Origin: Dastarcus helophoroides
Lineage: Eukaryota > Arthropoda > Insecta > Coleoptera > Bothrideridae
Assembly: GCA_028583605.1 (NCBI GenBank)
Contig: CM053331.1
Location: 2,254,001 to 2,318,000 of the forward strand
Direction: 5' to 3'
Length of the DNA stretch: 64,000 nt
In this document: in pieces, positions 33,731-44,960 of the stretch
Position numbering within the stretch: position 1 is the stretch's first letter
How the letters are laid out: each line of letters begins with the position of its first letter
The notes under the pieces: generated by a model
The model's database searches: none
The model's input: only the letters and a program-made list of their open reading frames with translations
What the model was told of the DNA's origin: nothing
Program-made: the position numbers and the translations under genes

Positions 33731-36110
33731 GAGCTTTGTTCAGATATTTCGATTTTTTTTACAAAATTTCGACTTTTTTCTGCAAAGTTTCCATTTTTTC
33801 CTAAATATTTTGTAAAACGAAATGTTCTCGAAATTTCCATCTTTCCTGAAAGCGTTATTCTTAAAATTTCTTTTAGAAATTCCAGCTTCTCCAGATTTTT
33901 TTTTAGGTTCCTTTAATTTGCTTTAAAAATGTCAAGTTTTTTCACGACACTGACAATTTGAAGTTCATTTTATTTTGTAGTTTTGACAAAAGTTTGGAAA
34001 AAATCCTGAAAGCTCTATAAAAATTTCAACATTTTGAAAAAACAAAAAAATTCGACTTTTTTGTAAAGATATTCCAAATTTCGATTTTTTTTTTTAATTT
34101 TGCTTTTATTTCGTATGAAATTTGTGTTTTTCTCTAAACATTTTATGCAGAGAATTTTTTTTGAAATTTCCATTTTTTCTGGAGATTTTGTCTTTAAAAT
34201 ATTTTTTCTTGTAGAAATTTTGATTTCTCTCTAATTTGTTTTGGAAATTTAAAAGTTTTTTAACGAAATTTTAAATTTTCTCCGATTTCTTTTAATATAA
34301 ATTTTAGGTTTCTTTCACAAGGTTATGACATTTAAGAACCTTGTCATTAAACCATTTGATTTAAAAACCTATTTTATTTTAAATTTTAATCAAAATCACA
34401 TTTTCAAAAACTAATTTTTGTAAAAGTTTTCAGAAAAAAATTAATATTTCAAGCAGGAATTAAAATGTTAAGAACGAAACCTAAATTTCATTGAAAATGT
34501 CAATATTTTAAGAAAATAATTACAATTTCAACAAAAAATCGAAATTCAATTCATCTCGCATTTTACTTTTTTTTCTAAAAAATAAGTTGATACGGAATCT
34601 TCGAATTTTTACCTTAAATCTCATTTTGTATGAAAATTTTGAGTTTTGTCCAGATATTTCGATTTTTTTACAAAATTTTGACTTTTTTCTGCAAAGTTTC
34701 CATTTTTTCCTAAATATTTTATAAAACGAAATGTTCTCGAAATTTCCATCTTTCCTGAAAGCGTTATTCTTAAAATTTCTTCTAGAAATTCCAGCTTCTC
34801 CAGATTTTTCTTTAGGTTCCTCTAATTTGCTTTAAAAATGTCAAGTTTTTTCGCGACACTGACAATTTGAAGTTCATTTTATTTTGTAGTTTTGACAAAA
34901 AAAGTTTGGAAAAAACCCTGAAAGCTCTATAAAAATTTCAACATTTTGAAAAAACAAAAAATTCGACTTTTTTGTAAAGATATTCCAAATTTTGATTTTT
35001 TCTTTAAAAAATGTTGCTTTTATTTCGTATGAAATTTGTGTTTTTCTCTAAACATTTAATACAGAGATTTTTTTTGAAATTTCGATTTTTCCTGGAGATT
35101 TTGTCTTTAAAATATTTTTTGTTGTAGAAATTTTGATTTCTACTCTAATTTCTTTTGGAAATTTAAAAGTTTTTTAACGAAATTTTAATTTTTCTAAGAT
35201 TTCTTTTTATAGAAATTTTAGGTTTCTTTCACGAAGTTACGACATTTAAAAACCTTGTCATTAAACCATTTGATTTAAAAACCTATTTTATTTTAAATTT
35301 TAATCAAAATCACATTTTCAAAAACTAATTTTTGTAAAAGTTTTCAGAAAAAAATTAATATTTTAAGCAGGAATTAAAATGTTAAGAACGAAACCTAAAT
35401 TTCATTGAAAATGTCAATATTTTAAGAAAATAATTACAATTTCAGGAAAAAATCGAAATTCAACTCATCTCGCATTTTACTTTTTTTTTCTAAAAAATAA
35501 GTTGATACGGAATCTTCGAATTTTTACCTTAAATCTCATTTTGTATGAAAATTTTGAGTTTTGTCCAGATATTTCGATTTTTTTACAAAATTTGACTTTT
35601 TTCTGCAAAGTTTCCATTTTTTCCTAAGTATTTTATAAAACGAAATGTTCTCGAAATTTCCATCTTTCCTGAAAAGGTTATTCTTAAAATTCCTGCTAGA
35701 AATTCCAACTTCTCCAGATTTTTCTTTAGGCTCCTCTAATTTGCTTTAAAAATGTCAAGTTTTTTCACGACACTGACAATTCGAGGTTCATTTTATTTTG
35801 TAGTTTTGACAAAAAAAGTTTGGAAAAAACCCCGAAAGCTCTATAAAAATTTCAACATTTTGAAAAAACAAAAAAATCGACTTTTTTGTAAAGATATTCC
35901 AAATTTCGATTTTTCTTTAAAAAATTTTGCTTTTATTTCGTATGAAATTTGTGTTTTTCTCTAAATATTTTATGCAAAGAAATTTTTTGAAATTTCCATT
36001 TTTTCTGGAGATTTTGTCTTTAAAATATTTTTTCTTGTAGAAATTTTGATTTCTCTCTAATTTGTTTTGGAAATTTAAAAGTTTTGTAACGAAATTTTAA
36101 TATTTTAAGC
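33731..36110. repeat. Three tandem copies of an about 912-bp unit
   Basis: The marker cagatatttcgattttttt occurs at 33741, 34651 and 35566 (spacing 910 and 915). Copies 1 and 2 agree over nearly their full length; copy 3 is truncated near 36100. The unit is AT-rich and has no believable gene. Confidence 0.88.
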
Positions 36111-38560
36111 TTCATTTTATTTTGTAATTTTGATAAGAAACTGAAAATTATTAAAAGAAACTGAAAATTATTAAGTATAAATTTAGGGAAAAATAAACTT
36201 CAAATTTGCATAAAAATAAGAAAACTTTGAGAAAAATATTGAAATTTCAAGAAAAAATGAACCTTGCAAATTTCAACCTTTTTTAGAATTTGATATTTTT
36301 CCAACAAATTACTACTGCTGTAGGACCAAAGAAAATTCCGAATCGGAATTTCGAATTTTTCTAGAAATGTTAAATTTATTCTTGAAATTGTCAAGTTTGA
36401 ATTTAAAATTCAATTTCGATAAAAAAAAGATCGAAATTTAAAAATTAAACTCTAAATTTCAAGAGAAAGCAGATCATATTTCTAAAAAAAGTTGGAATTT
36501 CTGATTTGTAAGCAGTATTTTTCAAAATAATAACATTTTCGAAATGAAAAAGAAATTTTTTTTTTAAATAAAATAAATGTCAGAAATTTCGACTTTTAAA
36601 GTGGGAATTATTAAAATTTTTGAGAAAAAACGTCTACAAGAATCTCAAAATTTCGAAATTGAAGTTAATTAAAATTGTTAAAAAAATTTCAGTAACAATT
36701 TACTGTTTTAATCTAATTTTTTTCTAGTAATATTGAAGTTGCAGAAAAATTTCAAAAATCAAATATTCCAGCTTGAAGCCAATTCTTTGTGATTAAAATT
36801 CAATTTATTTGTACATAAAATGCAAGTTTTTTTGGAAATTTATTTCAAAACTTTGCACAATTTTAAAAATACAAAATTTTGTTACTAATTTTCTAAATTG
36901 GAGTCGAAATTTTTCTCAAAAAATGTAAATTTAAAAAGAAAAGCGTTACCACTTTTAAAAAATGAAGTTAGTTATTAAAAAAGACCAATTTAAAAAAAAA
37001 AGAGTCAAATCTTAAAAGAGTTTAAATCATAGAAGGTCGAATTTTCAAAAGAAAATAAGGATTTCGAAAAAAAATTTCAATTTTTTAAATGGTCGACATT
37101 TTCAATAACTTTGGGAATGTGAATGAAAGACGAATTTTTGGAAAAATATCGACATTTAAAATAAATTGCAGAGTTTTTAATTAAATTTTCAAAGAAGCTA
37201 AATTTTTTAAATATTGGAGAAAACTCACAATTATCGAAAAATTCGTAGTTATCAAAAAAGTAAAATTAATTAAAATATCGACCCTTTCTTCCTAAAACGA
37301 TTGGGTCTTTTTTTTAATTTTAAATTTGTTAGCAATTGTTCTCTTTTGTTGAAAATTTTTAACTATTTTCGGACTAATTGATACAAAAGAATAAAGTTTT
37401 TCGTTGACATTTTTACGGTCCCATTTCGAAAAAATTCCAAACTGAAAACTGTTGACAAATTCCTGTTAAAAAATTTTAATTTTTACATACCACTAATCTG
37501 ATATTTAAAAATTCTTCCCATAACAAAATTTGGAAGAACATTTCAAGAAGAAACTAAAATGTTTTTCAAAAAAAATAAAATGTTTCCCCACATTTCCTAT
37601 TTTTCGAAAATTCTTCCAAATTTCGACTTTTTTTGAAACTTTTCTGTTTGAAAAATTGTCTCTTTTTTCTGTTTTAAAATTCGTAATTTGGAGCATTCAA
37701 AAAAATTAAAAACTTTCGGATGAAGTTAAAGTTACAAAAATTCGAAATTTCGAAAAAACGTTTTTTTTTTAAAGTTTTCCATTTAAAACATGCTCCTTTT
37801 TAAAACAACCATTTTAAAATTCGAAATTTGGAGTAATTCAAAAAAATTAGAAACTTTCAGTTGAAGTCAAAGTTACAAAAATTCGAAATTTCGAAAAAAC
37901 GTTTTTCTTTTTTGAAAATTTTCCGTTTAAAACATGCCCCTTTTTAAAACAACCTTTTTAAAATTCGAAATTTGGACTAATTCAAAAAAATTAGAAACTT
38001 TCAGATCAAGTCAAAGTTACAAAAATTCGAAATTTCGAGAAAACACTTTCAAAACAATTTTAAAAGGATGTCTAGTTTTCGCGAAACGTCGTAAATTTTG
38101 TAATAAGAAATTTCGAAAATAGTTCAAGTCTTGAAAAAAGCCATAACTTCTAGAAAAAGTCCAGGTTTTGATAGGAAACGAAAAATTGTCAAAAAAGGTG
38201 AAAATTCTAAAAAAGTTCCAAAGAGTGGCAAATTTGAAAATATCAACTATTTAGAAGAAGTGAACATTTTCGGAAAAAGTCGATTTTTTTAAATTTACTA
38301 CACAAAAGTAGAAACTTCGAGAAAAAGACAAAATTTTTAAAAGAAAAAAAATGTTTCCCCACTTTTTCTATTTCCCTAAAATTCTTCTAAATTTCGACTT
38401 TTTTTGAAACTTTTCTGTTTGAAAAATGCTTTTTTTTAAAGCGATCTTTTTAAATTTCGTAAATTGGAGTAATTCAAAAAAATTAAAAACTTTCAAATTC
38501 AAGTCAAAGTTACGAAAATTCGATATTTCGTGAAAACGTTTAACACTTTCAAAAAAATTT
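36111..38560. repeat. AT-rich repeat with a short tandem block
   Basis: Degenerate AT-rich DNA. Between about 37680 and 38060 a unit of about 130-135 bp recurs three times (attcgaaatttggagtaatt followed by agtcaaagttacaaaaattc), with a further copy near 38450-38530. No gene is seen. Confidence 0.7.
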
Positions 38561-38572
38561 TGAAAGAGGGTT

Positions 38573-38810
38573 GACAGTGAACTGTTTCAGGGACAGCCTT
38601 GTGTTCAGTGTCAGCCCTAATGACACTCGCTGGCTGACTCTGAACTCAGTACTGACACTGAAACAGTTTAGTGTCAGTACTGAGTTCAGAGTCAGCCAGC
38701 GAGTGTCATTAGGGCTGACACTGAACACAAGGCTGTCTCTGAAACAGTTCAGTGTCAGCCCTGAAGATGTCCTCGGCACAAAGTGACGAAACGTCAGCAA
38801 ACCAGTGAAC
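38573..38810. repeat. Near-perfect 86-bp-arm palindrome
   Basis: The left arm (38573-38658, ending ctcagtactgacac) is inverted in the right arm from 38671 (gtgtcagtactgagttcaga) to about 38756, with a 12-bp centre (tgaaacagttta). Only a few mismatches are present. The right arm runs on into ctgaagatgtcctcgg and agtgacgaaacgtcagca, the tail shared with 33330-33730. This looks like a fold-back element of that family. Confidence 0.85.
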
Positions 38811-39755
38811 GTCACCAAACCACCCCAACTTGATGCAGCTTCACAATGCTGAGTGGATTGTGTTAAAAAAAAGACAGACAGAGTTCGAATTGTTTCATCT
38901 CTCCATCTCAATTGTTTCATCGCCATCAATTTGTTTCGCCATCAATTTATTTCGCCATCAATTTGTTTCATCGCCATCAATTCGTTTCATCTCCAACTTT
39001 TAGCTTGAAAAATGAAACCACGGAGTTATTACAAAATCAGAATAACCTAATTAATCTGATTGACTCATCAACGATTTATAATCAGTTCGTCTTTTAACAA
39101 AAACTATATACTTTATAAATTATAAATAAAATGAAAACACATGGCTGAACCAAAGATAATCTTAAAATCGAAATTTCCAATTTACGACCTCCATTTGACC
39201 CCGAAGGAGTTGTTAAATTGGGGATTTCCCCTTGCGTGTTTGTGTTTTAAAGTTTTTTCGAATGATTGTCGTTATTTTGAATGTAGATACAGTTGTAAAT
39301 AGCGGAATGAAGAATTTTAAACACTTTAGCACTAACATGCACCTGTATATACTTTTGCACAAGCACCGTATCATCACGAGTAGGTCGAGAGTTTTGTTTT
39401 TGATTTTTTGCGTTATTCACCATCGGTGAAGGAGCGTCTGGTATTCAAAATTAAAGAAGTTTGGTTCCCTTAGTCTGATAACAATCTTACCTCCTGTTTT
39501 TCTGCTGTAACAAGTTTAATTGTTGCGCTGTCAACGTTGATTATCAAAAAAAAATATAGCTTTTTGATAACAATTAATTGCAAACCATATAGTAACTTGT
39601 TTGTTTTTTATATCAGCAAAAAAAATCTAGTAAAAATGTTAAATTAGAAAACCAAACTTCATTAATATTTTCCCACAATCCCATATTACACAGATAAATA
39701 ATATTTACATTTAATTAAATCTATTCGAGGTGTATCCAGTATTATCAACTAACTT
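38811..39755. other. Mostly unique intronic DNA
   Basis: From 38895 to 39000 a small repeat of caatttgtttcatcgccat occurs about five times. The rest is unique AT-rich sequence without a supported gene. Confidence 0.55.
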
Positions 39756-39757
39756 TT

Positions 39758-40250
39758 GGTGCAACGGACTGGTCCTTGGTTGTCTTCAAAAATTGAAATA
39801 CAAATCTTGTCCCCTGAAACCAAGAATGATTAGAAAACACAATAAAGGTTGCTCTAACGCGTATGTATCTCTCTGAAGATGATAGCTTGGTTATCGAAAC
39901 GCGTTAGAGCAACAAAGGTTTCTCGAACGCGTATGTATCTCTCTGAAGATGATAGCTTAGTTATCGAAACGCGTTAGAGCAACAAAGGTTTCTCGAACGC
40001 GTATGTATCTCTCTGAAGATGATAGCTTGGCTATCGAAACGCGTGAGAGCAACAAAGGTTTCTCGAACGCGTATATATCTTTTTGAAGATGATAGCTTTG
40101 CTATCCAAACGCGTTAGAGCAAAAAAGGTTGCTCTAACGCGTATGTATCTCTCTGAAAATGATAGCTTGGTTATCGAAACGCGTCAGAGCAACCTTTGTT
40201 GTGTTTTTTAATCTTTCTTGGTTTCAAGGAACAAGATTTGTATTTCAATT
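39758..40250 (+). repeat. Fold-back element with five tandem 70-bp hammerhead-like units
   Basis: Outer arms (gaaatacaaatcttgtcccc with ccaagaatgattagaaaac on the left; ttaatctttcttggtttcaa with acaagatttgtatttcaatt on the right) are inverted copies of each other. Between them the sequence ctctgaagat or its variant falls at 39871, 39941, 40011, 40081 and 40151, an exact 70-bp period. Each unit is cgaacgcgtatgtatctct, core, cgaaacgcgttagagcaac. Such tandem amplification of the core is not seen in the other copies. Confidence 0.85.
39867..40180 (+). ncRNA. Tandem hammerhead-like ribozyme motifs, five units
   Basis: Units 1 and 2 keep CTGAAGA, a hairpin (GATAG/TTATC type), GAAAC, GTT and the CTCT/AGAG stem I. 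Unit 3 keeps the core but has GTG in place of GTT, an unfavoured G at the cleavage site. Unit 4 has lost C3 and the GAAA box. Unit 5 has G8 changed to A, although its cleavage triplet is GTC. All units carry one extra T between the CTGAAGA box and the hairpin. At most two units could therefore be active. Pattern-based inference only. Confidence 0.38.
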
Positions 40251-40870
40251 CACCAACTAACTTAAAACTTACTTAGAGAAAAACTTGAAGCCTGTTTTTC
40301 TATGAAAAGCTTTCATGTGGCAACAAAGTTTGCCAAATATTTAGACCCAATAAAATCTAGGTTGTATAGGCCAGCGTGACATTTTTCGAAAAATTTTATT
40401 GGCTCCTCAGTGGTTATGGCAGCGTGACTGACGATGTTCTAAATTTTTGGACGATTGCAGTAAACGTGATTTCCAAAATTGCAACACCTTCGAAAATTCG
40501 AACTGTTTGTTAAAAATTTCAATTTTTTTCTAAACCCCTGAGTAAGATTTGTTCCCTAAATTTCACCTCTAAATAAATCAAAATTTTCATTTTTTAATAA
40601 CCATAATTTTGGTGCAACCGACTAGTGCTTGGTTATCTTCAAAAATCAAAGAGAGACAGTATCTCTCTAAAGATGATAGCTTGGCTATCGAAGCGCGTTA
40701 GAGCAACCTTTGTTGTGTTATGTTTTTTTTCAATTTATTTAACATTTCTTCGTTTGTTTTTAAATCTTTCTTGGATTCAGGGGACAAGATTTGTATTTCA
40801 ATTTCTGGAGAAGTTGGAGAGAAGGGGGCTTGTTCAAAAATATACAAATTTGTCATTCCCGCCTTGTCAT
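40251..40870 (+). repeat. Intronic DNA with hammerhead-like repeat copy 7
   Basis: Unique DNA to about 40605, then another member of the family (40610-40805): ttggtgcaaccgactagtgc, ctctctaaagatgatagctt, tatcgaagcgcgttagagca. Both core boxes carry substitutions (CTAAAGA, GAAG). A 35-bp piece (ttcaatttatttaacatttc) has been inserted in its tail; it matches one arm of the inverted repeat at 1230-1330. Confidence 0.65.
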
Positions 40871-43800
40871 AAAATTTTAATTTTTTGTTTACGTCGTTTC
40901 ATGTTACCTACATAATATAAAAATTGACCATAAGCAATCCCCCCCTCCACGAGGGGCAGTCGGCTTTTTATCAATTGTTCTCTTTTTTTAATCGTTGACA
41001 ATTTACCTAAAATAATCTTCGAAATGAAAAACCCTAAAATTTGCCCCAAGAACATCAAAAAAACCCAAAAATAGGGGGTGGGGTAAATGGGGGGCATTGT
41101 CAAGTGGGGTATCATATGAAAGCGCTTAGCGTGTACATTCTAAAACTTTTTGAATTTTAATTTTAGTTGGGATAGTTTTCGACTTACGATAAAAAATCTG
41201 TAAAAATAGCATTTTTCCCCTCTATTTTTAATCGAGAGATTTTTATTATTTATTATTATTTTTCTTTGTTTACTAAAAAATTTCTTACATATGTTCATAT
41301 TTAAAAATTTACCAAAGGCGACTCCCCCCTCCCCTCCCCACGCCGGCGCGAGACGAGTCGCCCGTGATCAATTCCTCTGTCCTTTAATGATTCGGCTCAA
41401 AATAATTTTCTTGAAATGAAAAATTTTAAAATTTGCTTCAACAACAGAAAACTGCAAAAATTGGAAGTGGGGCAAATTTAATCGAATTTAAAAACTGTCA
41501 GATTTGCAAATAATTTGAAATTTCGAGTCAAAATTTCAAAAAAAGTCAACATTTTTAAAAATAAGACCAAACGCTTGAAAAAAGTCAAAATTTTCGAAAG
41601 ACTTCAAAACTTCGAGATAAATTATAAATATTTAAAAAATTTTGAAGTATTGAAAATGAAATTTTCAAAAAATAAAGTATTTAACAAGAACAAAAGTTAT
41701 AAAAAAAGTAAAAATCAAAATATATATCAAAGAATTTTGAATAATCTGGAGAAGTTAGAGAGAAGGGGGCTTGTTCAAAAATATACAAACATGTCATTCC
41801 CGTCTTGTTATTAAATCTTAATTTTTTGTTTATAAATCGTTTCATGTTACCTACATAATATACAAATTGACCAAGAGCAATCCCCCCTCCATGAGGGGCT
41901 TTTTATCAATTTTTCTCTTTTTTTGATCGTTGACAATTTGCCTAAAATAATCTTCGAAATGAAAAACCCTAAAATTTGCTCCAAGAACATCAAAAAAGCC
42001 CAAAAATAGGGGGTGGGGCAAATGGAGGGCATTGTTAAGTGGGGTATCATATGAAAGCGCTTTGCGCGTACATTCTAAAACATTTTAAATTTTAATTTTA
42101 GTTGGGATAGTTTTCGACTTACGATAAAAAATGTGTAAAAATAGCATTTTCCACCTGTATTTTTAATTGAGAGATTTTTATTATTTATTATTATTTTTTT
42201 TGTTTACTAACAAATTTCTTACATATGTTCATATATATAAATTTACCAACGGCGACTGCCCCCCCCCCCCCCCGGCGCTAGTCGAGTCATTCGTGATCCT
42301 CTGTATTTTAATGATTCGACTCAAAATAATTTCCTTGAAACGAAAAATGTTAAAATTTGCTTCAACAACAGAAAACAGCGAAAATTGGGAGCGAGGCAAA
42401 TTTAATTATTATTAATTTTAATAAAATATTTAACAAGAACAAAAGTTATAAAAAAAGTAAAAGGTTAAAAAAAATCAAAATATATATCAAAGAATTTTGA
42501 ATAATCTGGTGAAGTTAGAGAGAAAGGGGCTTGTTCAAAAATATACAAATATGTCATTCCCGATTTGTTATAAAATTTTAACTTTTTGTTTATAAATCGT
42601 TTCATGTTACCCACATAATATACAAATTGACCAAGAGCAATCCCCCCTCCATAAGGGGCAGGCGGCTTTTAATCAATTTTTCTCTTTTTTTAATCGTTGA
42701 CAATTCGCCTAAAATAATCTTTAAAATGAAAAACTTTAAAATTTGCCCCAAGAACATCAAAAAAGCCCAAAAATAGGGGGTGGGGCAAATGGGGGGCATT
42801 GTCAAGTGGGGTATCATATGAAAGCGGTTTGCGCGTACATTCTAAAACTTTTTAAATTTTAATTTTAGTTGGGATAGTTTTCGACTTACGATAAAAAATG
42901 TGTAAAAATAGCATTCTCCCCCTCTATTTTTAATCGAGAGATTTTTATTATTTATTATTATTATTTTTTGTTTACTAAACAATTTCTTACATATGTTCAT
43001 ATATAAAAATTAACAAAAGGCGACTACCCCTCCCCTCTTCCCCCCCCCATGCCGGCGCGAGACGAGTCGCCCGTGATCAATTCCTCTGTCCTTTAATGAT
43101 TCGGCCCAAAATAATTTTCTTGAAATGAAAAATTTTAAAATTTGCTTCAACAACAGAAAACTGAGCGAAAATTGGGAGTGAGGCAAATTTAATCGAATTT
43201 AAAAACTGTGAGATTTGCAAATAAATTGAAATTTCGAGTCAAAATATCAAAAAAGGTCAACATGTTCAAAAATAAAGCCACACGCTTGAAAAAAGTCGAA
43301 ATTTTCGAAAGACTTCAAAACTTCGAGATAAATTTAAAATATACAAAAAATTTTGAAGTATTGAAAATGAAATTTTCTGGAAAGATGAAATTTTCCAAAA
43401 ATTAAAGTATTTAACAAGAACAAAAGTTATAAAAAAAGTAAAAATCAAAATATATGTCAAAGAATTTTGAATAATCTGGAGAAGTTAGAGAGAAGGGGGC
43501 TTGTTAAAAAATATACAAACATGTCAATCCCGCCTTGTTATAAAATTTTAATTTTTTGTTTATAAGTCGTTTCATCTTACCTACATAATATACAAATTGA
43601 CCGAGAGCGATTCCCACTCCATGAGGGACAGTCGGCTTTTTATCAATTTTTCTCTTTTTTTTATCGTTCACAATTTACCTAAAATAATCTTCGAAATAAA
43701 AAACTTTAAAATTTGCCCCAAGAACATCAAAAAAGCCCAAAAGTAGAGGGTGGGGCAAATGGGGGGCATTGTCAAGTGGGGTATCATATGAAAGCGATTT

Positions 43801-44960
43801 GCGCGTACATTCCAAAACTTTTTAAATTTTAATTTTAGTTGGCATAGTTTTTGACTTACGATAAAAAATGTGTAAAAATAGCATTCTCTCCCTCTATTTT
43901 TAATTGAGAGATTTTTATTATTCATTATTATTTTTTTTTGCTTTTGTTACGTATGTTCATGTATAAAAATTCACCAAAGGCGGCTCCCCCCCCCCCTCCC
44001 CCACACGTCGGCGCAAGACCAGTTGCCCGTGATCAATTCCTCTGTCTTTTAATGATTCGGAACAAAATAATTTTCTTGAAATGAAAAATTTTAAAATTTG
44101 CTTGATCAACAGAAAACTGAGCGAAAATTGGGAGTGGGGCAAATTTAATCGAATTTAAAAACTGTCAGATTTGCAAATAATTTGAAATTTCGAGTCAAAA
44201 TTTCAAAAAAGGTCAACATTTTCAAGGACAAGGCCACACGCTTAAAAAAAGTCGAAAATTTCGAAAGACGAGATTTAAAAGATTCAAAAAATTTTGAGGT
44301 ATTGGAAATGAAATTTTCAGAAAAGTTGAAATTTTCAAAAAATAAAATATTTAACAAGAACAAAAGTTATAAAAAAAGTAAAAGGTTCAAAAAAACCAAA
44401 ATATATATCAAAGAATTTTGAACAATCTAGAGAAGTTAGAGAGAAGGGGGCTTGTTCAAAAATATACAAATGTCATTCCCGCTTTGTCAAAATATTAACT
44501 TATTATTTATAAATCGTTTCATGTTACTTACATAAGTTATATAATATAGAAATTGATCAAGAGCCATTCCCTGTTCATGAGGGGCAGTCGGGGTTTAATC
44601 AAGTTTTCTCTTTTTTTTATCGTCTTGATTAATCGTTGACAATTTACCTAAAATAATCTTCGAAATGAAAAACCCTAAAATTTGCTCCAAGAACATCAAA
44701 AAAGCCCAAAAATAGGGGGTGGGGCAAATGGGGGGCATTGTCAAGTGGAGTATCATATGAAAGCGCTTTGCGCGTACATTCCAAAACCTTTTAAATTTTA
44801 ATTTTAGTTGGGATAGTTTTCGACTTACGATAAAAAATATGTAAAAACAGCGATCTACCCCCCTATTTTTAATTGAGGGATGTTTATTATTTATTATTAT
44901 TTTTTTTTGTTTATTAAAATAATTGTTACATATGTTCATATATAAAAATTCATCAACGGC
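40871..44960. repeat. Higher-order satellite, long form (about 970 bp)
   Basis: The marker atcatatgaaagcg follows tcaagtggggt at 41111, 42046, 42813, 43783 and 44752, so the spacing is 935, 767, 970 and 969 bp. Each unit includes ttgaccaagagcaatccccc, aagaacatcaaaaaagccca, gggggtggggcaaatg, gatagttttcgacttacgat and aaatttaccaacggcgact with a C-run. The unit appears to be a dimer of two related halves, each with its own cctaaaataat or caaaataatttt block. Open frames such as the IPHLTMPPICPTPYFWAF type on the - strand repeat with the unit and are not believed to be genes. Confidence 0.9.
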
